The position numbers and the translations under genes are program-made. From Streptomyces sp. DT2A-34 (GTDB taxonomy: Bacteria; Actinomycetota; Actinomycetes; Streptomycetales; Streptomycetaceae): 64,000 nt of DNA. The notes beneath the pieces are model-generated. The model searched no databases and had not been told where the DNA came from. It saw nothing but the letters and a program-made list of their open reading frames with translations. How positions within the stretch are numbered: position 1 is the stretch's first letter; each line of letters starts with the position of its first letter. Below, piece by piece: positions 15,920 to 26,700 of the stretch. The stretch lies in contig NZ_JASTWJ010000001.1 of assembly GCF_030499515.1 (NCBI RefSeq), forward strand, positions 1,612,001-1,676,000, in the 5' to 3' direction.

Positions 15920-17935
15920 TCAGTCCGCCGTCTGTGCCGGGCCGGCCGTCACTTTCCGCAGCAGCGGCCGGCTGCCCGCGATCGCGGCGAACATGGCCAG
16001 CGCGCCGACGACCAAGCAGATCACCAGTTCCACGGCACCGAAGGCGTTGATCGTGGTGCCGACCGCCTTGTTGAGCTGGACGGCGCCGAAGACCCCCATC
16101 GCGGTGGTGCCGCCGGCCAGAACGGCCAACGGGATGACGGTCTCGCGGATCCGGGCCCGGTCCAGCACCTTCAGCGGGGTGCCGGACAGCCTCAGCAGGC
16201 CGTACACCCGGCGCCGGTCGAGGACGTTCGCGGCGGCCGTGAGGCCGGCGGAGGCGGCCGCGACGAGGAAGCTCAGCACCAGGGTGGCGGTGCTGACGGT
16301 GGCGACGCGGGCGGTCACCGTGTCGTCCGGCGCGGACACGTACTCCCGCGTGAAGGGGTACCTGCCCGCCCCGAGGGGCGCCAGGGCGGTGACGGCGGTG
16401 TCGATGCGCTCCTGCCCGCCGCCGACATGGGCGATCACGCCGTCGACACCGCCGAGCAGACTGTCGTAGTCGTCCTCACTCACGACGGAGACGGTCCCCT
16501 CGACGCCCGCCCGGTGCAGCACCGTACGGGCCTCGGTGGCCGCGTGCCGGGCGTCGGAGGCGTTCGCGGTGACCACCGCCACCTGGCCGTGGCGGCTCGG
16601 GCCCTCGGAGCCCAGCGTGCTGACGGAGAAGAACCCGGCCACGAACCCGGCGAGCACCAGGCCGCTGACGGTACGCCAGACCGCGCGCGGGTCGTCGCTG
16701 AGCCGGCGCGCGGCCAGCAGCGTGGCCGGGCGCTTGGCGCGGCGGCCCACGATCCGGCCCAGCCGGTCCACGACCCAGGGGCCGAACAGCCAGAACGCGC
16801 CGTAGAAGAGCGCCAGCAGAGCGAGGAGCTGACGGGTCTTCAGCTGGCCCCTGTCGCCCGCGGTCATCCAGATGTAGGCCAGGACCGCGACGAACAGCAC
16901 GAGGCGGATCAGGCGAGTGCGGCGCGGATCGGCCTGCTGGGCGACGCCCAGGGGCGAGGTGGCCACCTGGCGCAGCATCGTCACCGCGCTCACGGTGATC
17001 AGCGCGGTGACGGCCAGCACCACGGCCGCGAGCCACGGCAGCCCCACCCACAGCTGCCCGGTGTACCAACCTCCCACGCCGTACGGGAGTTCGGCGAGCG
17101 CGGGCAGCAGTGCCGTGTAGGCGAGCGCGCCCGCCAAGGCCCCGGCCGCGCCGACTCCCGCAGCCTCGGCGGCGGTCATGGCGAGGATCTGCCGCGGGGT
17201 CGCCCCCGCCAGCCGCAGCGCGGCGAGCCGCTGTTCGCGCCGGGCCGCGCCGAGCCGTCCGGCGGCCGAGGCCAGCACGACGACCGGCATGACGAGCAGC
17301 ACCACCCCCAGCAGCACGGTCCCCTGGTCGGTGCCGGTGAACACGCTCGCCTTGGTGCCGGCGAACCCGGAGACCAGTGCGCGCTCGCTCAGCCCGGCGT
17401 CGTAGTAGTTCTGCTCCCCTGCGGTCTCGGAGACGGCCTTGTCGCCGGGCGCCCGTCCGACCACCGCGACCAGTTCGTCGGGCGAGGCGAGACCGGCGGC
17501 GCCGATCGTGCCGTAGGACTTCGCCTTCGGGAAGCGGTCGGCGAGTTGGCCGGCGGGGAGGTGGTGCAGCAGCTCGGCCAGGGCCGGGGAGACGTACACC
17601 TCGCCCCGCTGCGGGAAGCCGCTCAGGCCGGGCGGCGCGGGGGTCTGCTTACGGCCGGGCAGCTGGGCCAGGTTCACGACGGTGACGGGGTCCTGGCGTA
17701 CGTACGTCGTGGTCGTGGCCTGGACGGCCGTCGCCTCCTTGGCCGGTACGGCGTCGGGGGTGCGCCATGTGGTGTGGTCGGCGCGGGCGCCGGAGCCGAG
17801 GGCGGCGGCGATCATCAGCAGCAACAGGAACGAGCCGACGGCTGCGGCGCCGGCCGCGAGCAGCTGGGACTGCAGGCCGCGGCGGCCGGAGGACCTGGCG
17901 AGGTGCCAGGTCAGGGGCAGGACGGGGGAACGCAT
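15920..17935 (-). CDS. ABC transporter permease, FtsX/MacB type
   Basis: A 671-residue protein with an N-terminal helix (LLAAGAAAVGSFLLLLMIAAAL), a long extracytoplasmic domain of about 180 residues, three central helices including an FtsX domain (LGAARREQRLAALRLAGATPRQI), more helices, a second external domain and a final FtsX-like domain (RRRVYGLLRLSGTPLKVLDRAR). This fits large actinobacterial FtsX-type permeases, which usually pump lipids, peptides or antibiotics or sense them, rather than import nutrients. It forms an operon with the ATPase gene immediately upstream (23-base gap). A broken two-component system lies nearby, as often found for such transporters. Confidence 0.88.
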   Translation of the reverse strand: MRSPVLPLTWHLARSSGRRGLQSQLLAAGAAAVGSFLLLLMIAAALGSGARADHTTWRTPDAVPAKEATAVQATTTTYVRQDPVTVVNLAQLPGRKQTPAPPGLSGFPQRGEVYVSPALAELLHHLPAGQLADRFPKAKSYGTIGAAGLASPDELVAVVGRAPGDKAVSETAGEQNYYDAGLSERALVSGFAGTKASVFTGTDQGTVLLGVVLLVMPVVVLASAAGRLGAARREQRLAALRLAGATPRQILAMTAAEAAGVGAAGALAGALAYTALLPALAELPYGVGGWYTGQLWVGLPWLAAVVLAVTALITVSAVTMLRQVATSPLGVAQQADPRRTRLIRLVLFVAVLAYIWMTAGDRGQLKTRQLLALLALFYGAFWLFGPWVVDRLGRIVGRRAKRPATLLAARRLSDDPRAVWRTVSGLVLAGFVAGFFSVSTLGSEGPSRHGQVAVVTANASDARHAATEARTVLHRAGVEGTVSVVSEDDYDSLLGGVDGVIAHVGGGQERIDTAVTALAPLGAGRYPFTREYVSAPDDTVTARVATVSTATLVLSFLVAAASAGLTAAANVLDRRRVYGLLRLSGTPLKVLDRARIRETVIPLAVLAGGTTAMGVFGAVQLNKAVGTTINAFGAVELVICLVVGALAMFAAIAGSRPLLRKVTAGPAQTAD

Positions 17936-17958
17936 GGCGGGCTCCGGGGAAGGCGGGG

Positions 17959-18681
17959 TCAGGCGACGGTGTACTGGGTGTGGCCGCTGATGCGACCGTC
18001 GCGGACCTGGAGGATCCGGTCGCAGTGGGCGGCGACGTCGGCGTCGTGGGTGACCATCACCAGGGCGGCGCCCGTCTCCCGGGTCGCGAAGGTCAGCAGC
18101 TGGATCACTTCGGTGCTGGTGCGCTGGTCCAGGGCGCCGGTGGGCTCGTCGGCGAAGACCACGTCCGGTTCGACGGCCAGGGCGCGGGCGATGGCGACGC
18201 GCTGGGCCTGGCCTCCGGAGAGCTGCCCGGGGCGGCGGTGCTCCAGCCCGTCCAGGCCCAGCGGCACGAACCAGCGGCGGGCGCGGGCGACGGCCTGGCT
18301 GCGCGGCATGCCCTCCAGCATCAGCGGCAGGGCGGCGTTCTCCTCGGCGGGCAGCTCCGGCAGCAGCTGCCCGAACTGGAACACGAACCCGAACCGCTTG
18401 CGGCGCAGGGCGCTGAGCCGGTTCTCGCCGAGTTTGTCGATGCGCCCCCAGCCTTCGGCCGGGGGGACCCCCATCTCGCTTCGCTCGCCGCGCAGCAGGA
18501 CCTGGCCGTCGTCGGGGCGGATGATCCCGGCGAGGGTGTGCAGCAACGTGGACTTGCCGGACCCGGACGGGCCCATGATCGCCAGCGACTCGCGCTCGCC
18601 GACCTCGACGTCCACGCCGGCCAGGGCGGTGGTGGAGCCGTACTTCTTGACGAGGCCGTAGCCGGCCAGAACGGTGCTCAT
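17959..18681 (-). CDS. ABC transporter ATP-binding protein (MacB/LolD type)
   Basis: A 240-residue ATPase with Walker A GPSGSGKSTL, Q-loop in VFQFGQLLPELP, signature LSGGQAQRVAIARAL and Walker B VVFADEPTGALD followed by the H-loop VMVTHDADVAAHCDR. The layout is typical of the MacB/LolD group that partners FtsX permeases. It uses ATP hydrolysis to drive the 671-residue permease encoded 23 bases downstream. The start is ATG 18681, and a DUF4333 gene lies 22 bases upstream in the same direction, so the three genes are probably co-transcribed. Confidence 0.92.
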   Translation of the reverse strand: MSTVLAGYGLVKKYGSTTALAGVDVEVGERESLAIMGPSGSGKSTLLHTLAGIIRPDDGQVLLRGERSEMGVPPAEGWGRIDKLGENRLSALRRKRFGFVFQFGQLLPELPAEENAALPLMLEGMPRSQAVARARRWFVPLGLDGLEHRRPGQLSGGQAQRVAIARALAVEPDVVFADEPTGALDQRTSTEVIQLLTFATRETGAALVMVTHDADVAAHCDRILQVRDGRISGHTQYTVA

Positions 18682-18703
18682 GATGTGAGTCCCCGGTCCC
18701 TTC

Positions 18704-19075
18704 TCAGCGCTCGAACTTCCAGGTGACGCTCTTGGCGTCGGCCTTGGTCACACGGACGGGGATGTCCACGGTCGTGCCGTCGCTCTTCTTGCCGGTGCAG
18801 GTGAGGGTGGCGCCGGTCACGGCCTTCAGGCCGGTCGGGCAGGTGATGCCGGAGACCTTCTCGCCGACCCAGGGCAACGGGTGGATCTTGCTCTCGGTGC
18901 GGCCCGCGACGATGTTCGCCGCGAGCGCCTTGTGCCCGTCCACCGAGGCCGTGCTGTAGTCGTCCAGGCGGCTGGTGGACTCGGTGCCGGAGAGCAGATA
19001 CGTGCCGAGGCCGCCCAGCGCGACCACGGCGGTCATGCCGCCGACGACGCCTACGAGGAACTTGCTGCGCTGCAT
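18704..19075 (-). CDS. DUF4333 domain secreted or membrane-anchored protein
   Basis: A 123-residue protein. Residues 7-30 (VGVVGGMTAVVALGGLGTYLL) form one hydrophobic segment after a short positive start (MQRSKF), either an uncleaved signal anchor or signal peptide. The rest is a DUF4333 domain with its two Cys residues (GITCPTGLKAVTGATLTC), which probably form a disulfide outside the cell. Function of the domain is unknown. The start is ATG 19075. The frame stays open upstream only because it runs into a kinase remnant. It sits first in the DUF4333-ATPase-permease set, so an accessory role to the transporter is possible. Confidence 0.75.
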   Translation of the reverse strand: MQRSKFLVGVVGGMTAVVALGGLGTYLLSGTESTSRLDDYSTASVDGHKALAANIVAGRTESKIHPLPWVGEKVSGITCPTGLKAVTGATLTCTGKKSDGTTVDIPVRVTKADAKSVTWKFER

Positions 19076-19184
19076 CGCGTAACTCCTGATGTCCGTGGAT
19101 CCGTAAGTCCGTGGTGAGGGTGCGGCTCCACCCTCGCCCGCGCGCCCGGGCACGCGCCTCGGCCATAAGGTCGGCGTCAGCGGC

Positions 19185-19227
19185 GGCCCCCTCGGCCGAT
19201 CGGCCGATCCTGCTGCCGGAGGGGGCC
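19185..19227. other. Hairpin enclosing a 16-bp perfect palindrome
   Basis: GGCCCCCTC (19185-19193) pairs with 19219-19227. The loop contains TCGGCCGATCGGCCGA (19192-19207), which is self-complementary. It lies between the kinase remnant and the DUF4333 gene, so it may be the old terminator of the two-component genes or an operator for the transporter genes. Confidence 0.5.
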
Positions 19228-19249
19228 GACCTTCGGTGATCGGCATGAA

Positions 19250-19832
19250 GTCCGTTTCCGCGCGGGGCTGCGCCCACGGCCTCGCCTCCTCGACGGCGGT
19301 GGCGGCCACCCGGCCGAGGGGGCGCAGCCGGCGTCGTATGACCATCGCGCTGACGCAGCCCGCGACGGCGAGTCCGGCGCCGGCGATCACCGTCTCCGTC
19401 ACGATCAGTTGGTGGATCGTGTCCTGCACGGCGGCCGTGGGGAGCCCGGCCAGGACGGGGGCGCCGTGCCCGCTGACGGCGGTGACACGGTAGGTGCCGA
19501 GGCCGGGGAGGGTGCGGGTGTGCAGGGTGCCGTCCTCGGTGAGGCCCGACAGGGCGGCGCGCTGGGTGGCGGTGAGGGTCGTGCGGTGGCCGTCCTCCGT
19601 CACCACCTCGGCGGCGGTGACGCGCCCGTCGGCGAGGCGGGCCTCGACGGTGCCGGCGGGCGGCCCCTGCTCGCTGAGGAAGCTCAGGTCCTCGGCGCTT
19701 CCGGCGCGGTAGTGGGCCCCGCCCTGACTGCGCTCCGCGGCGTCACGGACGCGCTGGTCCAGGTCGTCCAGCAGATGGCCACGCTGGACCAGGACCGTGC
19801 TGATCGCCATCGCCGCGCCGCAGGGGCGTCAT
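19250..19832 (-). pseudogene. Sensor histidine kinase remnant (sensor domain and one membrane helix only)
   Basis: The minus strand encodes an extracytoplasmic sensor domain (from MAISTVLVQRGHLLDDLDQR) and a second membrane helix (AGAGLAVAGCVSAMVI) followed by RRRLRPLGRVAATAVEEA, the start of a HAMP linker. There similarity ends: the rest of HAMP, the phosphoacceptor domain and the ATPase domain are missing. The original start is probably ATG 19832 (MTPLRR), overlapping the regulator's stop by four bases, but the first membrane helix has also been lost with a frameshift near 19815. The frame then runs on into the DUF4333 gene. This is a kinase that cannot phosphorylate. Confidence 0.75.
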
Positions 19833-20457
19833 GTCCTGCCGTCCGCCGCCCTGATGACGTAACCGGCGCCACGCACCGTGTGGATCACCGGCGCCCGGCC
19901 CTTGTCGATCTTCCCGCGCAGGCTGTACACGTACACCTCGACGGGATTGCCCTCGCTCTCGAACGAGCTGTTCCAGACCTCGCCGAGAATCTGCGCCTTG
20001 CTGAGCACCTGGCGCGGATGCCGCATCAGATAGCCGAGCAGGTCGAACTCCTCGCACCGGCGCGGCGCAGCAGGCCGCGCAGCCGCAGCATGACCTCCTC
20101 CAGTGAGCAGGGCTTGGTCACGTAGTCGTCCGCGCCGGCCGACAGCCCGTCGAGGCGGTGCTCGAGGGTGTCGCGGGCGGTGAGCAGGAGCACGGGCAGG
20201 TGGGCGTTCTCGTACCGCAGGCGCCGCAGCACGTGCACGCCGTCCAGGTCGGGCGGCATCCTGTCCAGGACGACGGCGTGCGGGGCGCAGCCGCGTGCGA
20301 GCGTCAGGGCGCTGCGCCCGTCCTCCGCCGTGAAGGGCTGCCAGCCCGCCTCCGTCACGGCCCACGACAGCAGCTCGGTCAGCTCGGGCTCGTCGTCGAC
20401 GATCAGCACACGCACCGCGCTCCGGGGGATGGCGAGGGCTTCTCTGGCGGCAGGCAT
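19829..20457 (-). pseudogene. OmpR-family response regulator broken by internal deletion and frameshift
   Basis: From ATG 20457 a complete receiver domain reads RVLIVDDEPELTELL (acidic pair), VVLDRMPPDLDG (phosphoacceptor Asp) and DDYVTKPCSLEEV (conserved Lys). It ends at LRGLLRRAGA and the frame then stops at about 20026. In another frame, from about 20065, the winged helix resumes with EEFDLLGYLMRHPRQVLSKAQ and ends with HTVRGAGYVIR at 19829. About 25-30 residues of linker and wing are missing at the junction near 20051-20065, so this is a deletion plus frameshift, not a single sequencing slip. The partner kinase downstream is also broken. Confidence 0.8.
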
Positions 20458-20780
20458 GCGCCTGATTGTGTTCCGCGTCCCTGATGGTTCCCTGTGGGTG
20501 TCCCGTTGCTCTGCTATGAGCTCGGGCTGATGACGGGCCCGAGGTACCCCCTCCGCACCGTGGAACCATCACTGACCGCAGTCGCCCCCCGTTCCCCCAC
20601 TCGGTTCTCCCGGCTCCACAGGTTGACTCCGATCGCCGTCGTTCACATGGGAGTTGTCGCAGGTCACGGCCCGAAAGGAGAGGAGGCTCCGTCCGATTCC
20701 GCTTGACCTGTCACGGCACCCCCGCCATGGTGATCCCGTAGTCGCACGATTACACAGAGTTTCGGGACTGGGGGCGTGAG
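20458..20780. promoter_or_regulatory. Intergenic region upstream of the PKS gene
   Basis: This 323-base gap has no credible gene. TTGACC at 20703-20708 with CATGGT 17 bases downstream, and TTGACT at 20623-20628, are the best -35-like candidates for a promoter reading into the PKS, but the -10 elements are poor. No cluster-specific activator gene lies next to it, so how the PKS operon is switched on cannot be seen here. Confidence 0.35.
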
Positions 20781-23700
20781 GTGTCGGGGGATTCGTACGG
20801 TACGGATGCGTTCGCGATCGTGGGTCTGGGGTGCCGGCTGCCCGGCGGGATCGTGGATCTGGCCGGGTTGTGGGAGGCGTTGGGGGCCGGGCGTGACCTG
20901 GTCGGGGCGGTCCCGGAGGACCGGTTCGAGAGCGCGCGGTTCGTCGACACCGCGATGCCGCGGCCGGGGAAGTCGTACACCGCGCGAGGCGGGTTCCTGG
21001 CGGACATCGCCGGGTTCGACGCGGAGTACTTCGGGATCTCGCCGCGGGAGGCGGCGCAGATGGACCCGCAGCACCGGCTGCTGCTGGAGACGGCCGTCGA
21101 GGCGCTGGACGACGCCGGGATCGATCCCGCGAGGTTGGCGGGCTCGGACACCTGCGTGTTCGTCGGCGTCTCGGACTTCTCCTACGGCGGGCTGCAGATG
21201 GTCAGGGCCCGGAGCATGAACGCCTACTCCATGGCGGGCACGGCCCATTCGATCGCGGCGAACAGGCTGTCGCACTTCTTCGACCTGCGCGGGCCCAGCA
21301 TGGCCGTCGACACCGCCTGCTCGTCGTCGCTGGTGGCCGTGGAACGCGCCTGCCGGGAACTCGCGTCCGGCGGCAGCCGGGTGGCCCTGGCGGGCGGGGT
21401 CAACGTGCTGCTGAACCCCGCCGGATTCGTCGGGTTCAGCCAGGCGTCGATGCTGTCGAAGCGGGGCCGTTGCGCGGCGTTCTCGGCGCACGCCGACGGG
21501 TTCGTCAGGGCCGAGGGCGCGGGCGTGGTGGTGCTGAAGCCGCTGGCCGACGCACTGGGCGACGGGGACCGGATCCACGGCGTGATCGCCGGCGCCGGCA
21601 GCAACTGCGACGGACACACCGTCGGGCTGGCCCTGCCGAGCGCGCGGGCGCAGGAGGACCTGCTGCGCCGGGTGTACGAGCGGGCGGGGATCGCGCCCGA
21701 CGAGGTCGGGTACGTGGAGGCGCACGGCACCGGCACGCAGGCGGGCGATCCGGCCGAGTGCACGGCGCTCGGCCAAGTGCTGGGCGTCGCGCGGACGGTG
21801 GGGCCGCTGCCCATCGGGTCGGTGAAGTCCAACGTGGGGCATCTGGAGCCGGCGTCGGGCATGGCTGGGCTGTTCAAGGCCCTCGCGGTGCTGCGGTACG
21901 GCACGATCCCCGCCTCACTGCACCTGGATCCGCTCAACCCCGGCATCGACTTCGCCGGGCTGGGGCTGGAGCCGGTCGACCGGGCGCGTCCGCTGGCCTC
22001 GGGGGGCCGACGGCGCTTCGTCGGCGTCAACTCCTTCGGGTTCGGCGGGGCCAACGCCCATGTCGTCGTCGGCCCGCCGCCCGCTGTCACGCCCCCGTCC
22101 TCTGCTGTCCCGCAGCCCGGCCCGGATACGGTCGGCGAACTGCCGGTGATCGCGTCGGGGCGTACCCCGCAGGCAGCCGAGGAGGCGGCGCGACGGCTGG
22201 CCGCCCGGCTGACGGCCGGCACCCGGCGGAAACCGACAGGGGCGATGGGGCCGACGGGGTCCACAGGGGCGACGGAGTCGCTCGCGTCGGCGGAGTTCTA
22301 CGACATCGCCGCCACCACCGCCGTCCGCCGCGCCAGGCACCGCTACCGCCGCGTGGCGCTCGCCTCCTCCCCGCACGAGGCCGCGCGGATCCTGACCGAC
22401 GACGCCGTGACCGGTGAGGCGGTCGAGCACGGCCGGGTCGGCCTGGTCTTCGCGGGCAACGGCTCGCAGTGGGCGGGGATGGCCGCCGACCTGCTGGACG
22501 CCGACCCGGTGTTCGGCGCCGAGGTGGAGTCGGTCGACGCCGCGCTGGCACCCCGGATCGGCTGGTCGGTCGCCGCGCAGCTGCGCCGGCCGGCGGACGA
22601 GTGGGGGCTGGAGGCCACCGAGGTGGCGCAGCCGCTGCTGTTCGCGGTGCAGGCCGGGATCGTCGCGGTCCTGCGCGAGCGGGGCGTGCGGTGGACGGCC
22701 GCGCTCGGGCACAGCGTCGGCGAGGTGGCCGCCGCCTACGCGGTCGGCGCGCTGACACTGCAGGAGGCGGCGTGGGTGGTCGCCGAGCGCGGCCGGGCCC
22801 AGGCGGCCACCGCCGGCCGGGGCCGGATGGCCGCGGTGGGGCTGCCGTCGGCCGAGGCGGAGCGGGTCCTGTCGGCGTACCCGGGCCTGGTGGTGGCCGC
22901 CGTGAACAGTGCCAGGGATGTGACGATCGCCGGTCATGTGAACCAACTCAAGTCGCTGGGCGAGGAGTTGACGGCCCGCGAGGTGTTCTTCCGGCTGATG
23001 GACCTCGACTACGCCTTCCACAGCCCGGTCATGGAGCGGGTCCGCGCCCCGCTGGCCGTCGGACTCGAAGGGCTGGCCCCGGACGGGAGCACGGAGGCGC
23101 TGATCTCCACGGTCACCGGCGGCCCGGTGCCCGCGAGCGGCCTGGACGCCGAGTACTGGTGGCGCAACGTCCGCGAGCCGGTCCGGTTCGCCGCCGCCGT
23201 CGACCACGCCCTGGACGCGGGCGTCGACGTCCTGCTGGAGGTCGGCCCCCATCCCGCCCTGCGCACCTACCTGCGCCGGATCACCGCCGGACGCGACCGG
23301 GTGGCCGTACTCGGTACCCTGCGTCGCGACGCCGCCGGCCCGGCCGCGCTGCGCCGGTCGGTGGAAGCGCTGATCGCCGCCGGGGCGGAGACGGACTGGA
23401 CGCGCTGGTTCCCGCGCCCCGCCCGGGTGGTGGAGCTCCCGGCGTACCCGTGGCAGCGGGAACGGCACTGGAGCGGCACCCCGCAGCAGTGGATCGTCAG
23501 CAGCGGATCGGGACGTCTGGACCACCCGCTGCTCGGCGAGCGGCTGCCGACGGCGGAGCCTTCCTGGCACGGTCCGGTCGAACCGGTGCTGGTGCCCTGG
23601 CTGGCCGACCACAAGGTGGCCGGGTCGGTGGTCCTCCCCGCGACGGGCTACGTCGAGATGGGCCTGTCCGCCGGCCGGCGGGTCCTGGACGGCCCGGTGG

Positions 23701-26700
23701 AACTGGCCTGGCTGGAGGTGAGCCGCCCGCTGGTCGTCCCGTGGGACCGGGCCGGGGACGTCCATGTGCAGCTCGGGTTCTCCCCCGACGACGGCATGGT
23801 GTCCATCACCAGCACCGAGGCCGCCGCCGGCACCGATGCCGACGGTACGCGGCCCCGCCCGCACGCCCGCTGCCGGGTCCGCGAGCTGATCGGCCGGCCG
23901 CCCGCCCGGATCGACCTGACCGCGGTGCGCGCCCGTTGCACTCGCCGGGCCGACGTCGACACCCTGTACCCCGAACTGGCCGCGACCGGCCTGGACTACG
24001 GGCCGGCGTTCCGGCAGCTCGCCCGGCTGCACATCGGGGACGGTGAGGTGCTGGCGGCCTACCGGCACACCACGGACGCGGCCGACACCGCGCAGTACGT
24101 GGCGCATCCGGCGCTGCTGGACGGCGCGCTCCAGGCCTGTGTGCCGCTCGTGGCCGCCCGGGCCGGCGCCGGGCAGTGCTGGCTTCCGGCCGCGATCGGG
24201 GCCGTACGCGTCTGGCGGAGCCCGTCCGCGACGGGGATGCTGCACGTCCGCGACCGCACGCGCGGCGCCGCCGAACTCTGCTTCGACATCACCGTCACCG
24301 ACCCGGACGGCAGCGTCACCGCCGAACTGGACGGCGTACGCATGCGGCGGGTGCCCGGCCCGGCCGACCGGGCGCCCCTGCGGTACGAGACCGTGCTGCG
24401 GGCCGCGCCGCATCCCCACCTGCCGGCCGCGCCCTCGCCGCTGCCCGCCAACCATGAGCTCGCCACGGCCGCCGCGGGGAGCGTCGACGCGCTGGAGGCC
24501 GGGTGGCGTGCCACGCGCTTCGCGGACTTCACCGCCCGGCTGAAGCTGGTGACCGCCCATGTGGCCGCCGCCGCGTTCGGGGACCTGCTGCCCGCGGACG
24601 TGGCCGAGTTCACGCCCGCCGACCTGGTCCGGCAGGGGATGCTCCCCGGATACGAGCGGCTGGCGCGGGCCCTGCTCGGCCTGATGGCCGGTCACGGTCT
24701 GGCCGCCGCCGGCGAGGACGGACGGTGGCGGCTGACCGGCGCCGCGGACCCGGGGCCCCTCCTCGCCGGACTGCCGTCGGACTTCCCGGCCTGCAGTGCC
24801 GAAGTGCGGCTGGCGGTACGCCAGTTGTCGCACCTGCCGCAGGTACTGCGCGGCGAACACGACGCACTGCAGCTGCTGACCGGCCAGGGCTCCCAGGAAG
24901 CCCTGGAGCAGTTCTACGACGTGGCGCCGACCTGCCGTTTCCACAACCGGGTCATGGCCTCGCTCGCGGCACAGATCGCCCGGGCCTGGCCCGAGGACCG
25001 GCCCCTGCGGATCCTGGAGATCGGCGGGGGCACGGGTGGCACCGCCGCCGCAGTGCTTCCGCTGCTGCCGCCCGAGCGGACCGTCTACCACTTCACCGAC
25101 GTCTCCGCGGGCTTCTTCGCCCGCGCCCGGCACCGTTTCGGCGACCACGACTTCGTCGACTACCGCCCGTTCGACCTGAACGCCGACCCGGCCGAGCAGG
25201 GCTTCGGCGACGGCGCTTACGACCTTGTCGTCGCGGCCAACTCCCTGCACACCGCGTCGGACTTGGGGGCCGCCCTGCGCCGGGTGCGGGGGCTGCTGGC
25301 CCCCGGTGGCCGACTGCTGGCCTTCGAGACACACGACACGGACTATCTGCTGCCGTTCTTCGGCACGCTGGACAGCTTCTGGCGGCACGACGACGAACTG
25401 CGTCCGGACTCGCCCCTGTTGAGCCGGGACCAGTGGACTGATCTGCTGCCCGCGTGCGGTCTCGCCGACGTCGTCTGCCTCGGTGGCGACATCGCGTCAC
25501 CGGCCCGGGACGGCGGCTCGGTGCTGCTGGCCACGGCACCCTCACCCGAGACCGCCCAGCCGGCGCTGCCCCGGCCGGTCGACGGGACCCGTTGGATCGT
25601 GGCCACCGAGAGCGGGTCCGAGACGCCACTGGCCGAGCACCTCACCGCGCTCCTGGCCGACGGCGGAAGGCGGTCCGTCCCGGTGACGCCCGCTCCCGTC
25701 GCCCCGGCCGTCTGGACGGCCTCGCTCACCGGTGACGGCGACCCGGCCGTGGTGCTCGTGCTGGGCGACTCCCCCGCCGATTCCCCCACCGACTCCCCCG
25801 CCGCCCCGCAGGCGATGCTCGACCAGGCCGTACGGCGGGCTGCCACGCTGCGCGCCCTGGCCGCGGCCTGCCGGAACCTCCCGGACGGCGCCCGGCCCGC
25901 CCTGTGGCTGGTGACGCGGCCCAGCGGCGCGCTGCCCGCACCCGAACGTGCCGCCCACCCGCAGGACGCCGCCGCCTGGGGCATGGCCCGCACCCTCGCC
26001 AACGAGCACCCCGGCCTGCGGGTGACCCGGCTGTCGCTGGAACGCCTCGGCGACCCCGCCGCCGACGCGCACCGGCTGGCCCGCGAACTGCTGGCGCCCG
26101 CCGTGCCGTTCGATGACGACGAGGAGGCGGCCGCAGCACGCGAGGACGAGGTCGTCCTCACCTCGGGCGGCCGCTTCCTGCCCCGGGAACGCGCAGTGCC
26201 GTCCGACGAGCACGTCGAGCAGAGCGGCGACGAACCCTTCGCCCTTCGGATCCGCACTCCCGGACTGTCGTACGAGCCGGTCTGGACCCGGACCCGCCCC
26301 CTCGCGCCCGGCGCCGGTGAGGTGGTGATCGCGGTGCGCGCCGCCGCGCTCAACTACCGCGACATCATGCAGGCGACGGGTCTGCTGCCCCCGGAGGCCG
26401 GCGAAGGGGCGTTCGGGCAGGACGGCCCCGGCCTCGAATGCGCCGGGATCGTCACGGCCGTGGGCGAGGGTGTGGGCGACCTGGCCGTCGGTGACCGGGT
26501 GTGCGCGGCCGTCCCGGCCTGTCTGGCCTCGCACACGGTGGCTCCCGCGGCGGCCGTGGTGAAGATCCCCGACGGGCTCGGTTTCGCGGCGGCCGCGACC
26601 CTGCCGGTGGCCTTCCTGACGGTCCACTACGCGCTGCACGACCTGGCGCGGCTCGCGGCCGGGGAGACCGTGCTGGTGCACGGCGCCGCGGGCGGGGTGG

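Noticed and set aside
19076..19810. Kinase sensor domain fused to DUF4333 as one functional protein
   Set aside because: The fusion arises because the frame happens to stay open after the kinase is cut. The DUF4333 part has its own ATG and membrane segment.
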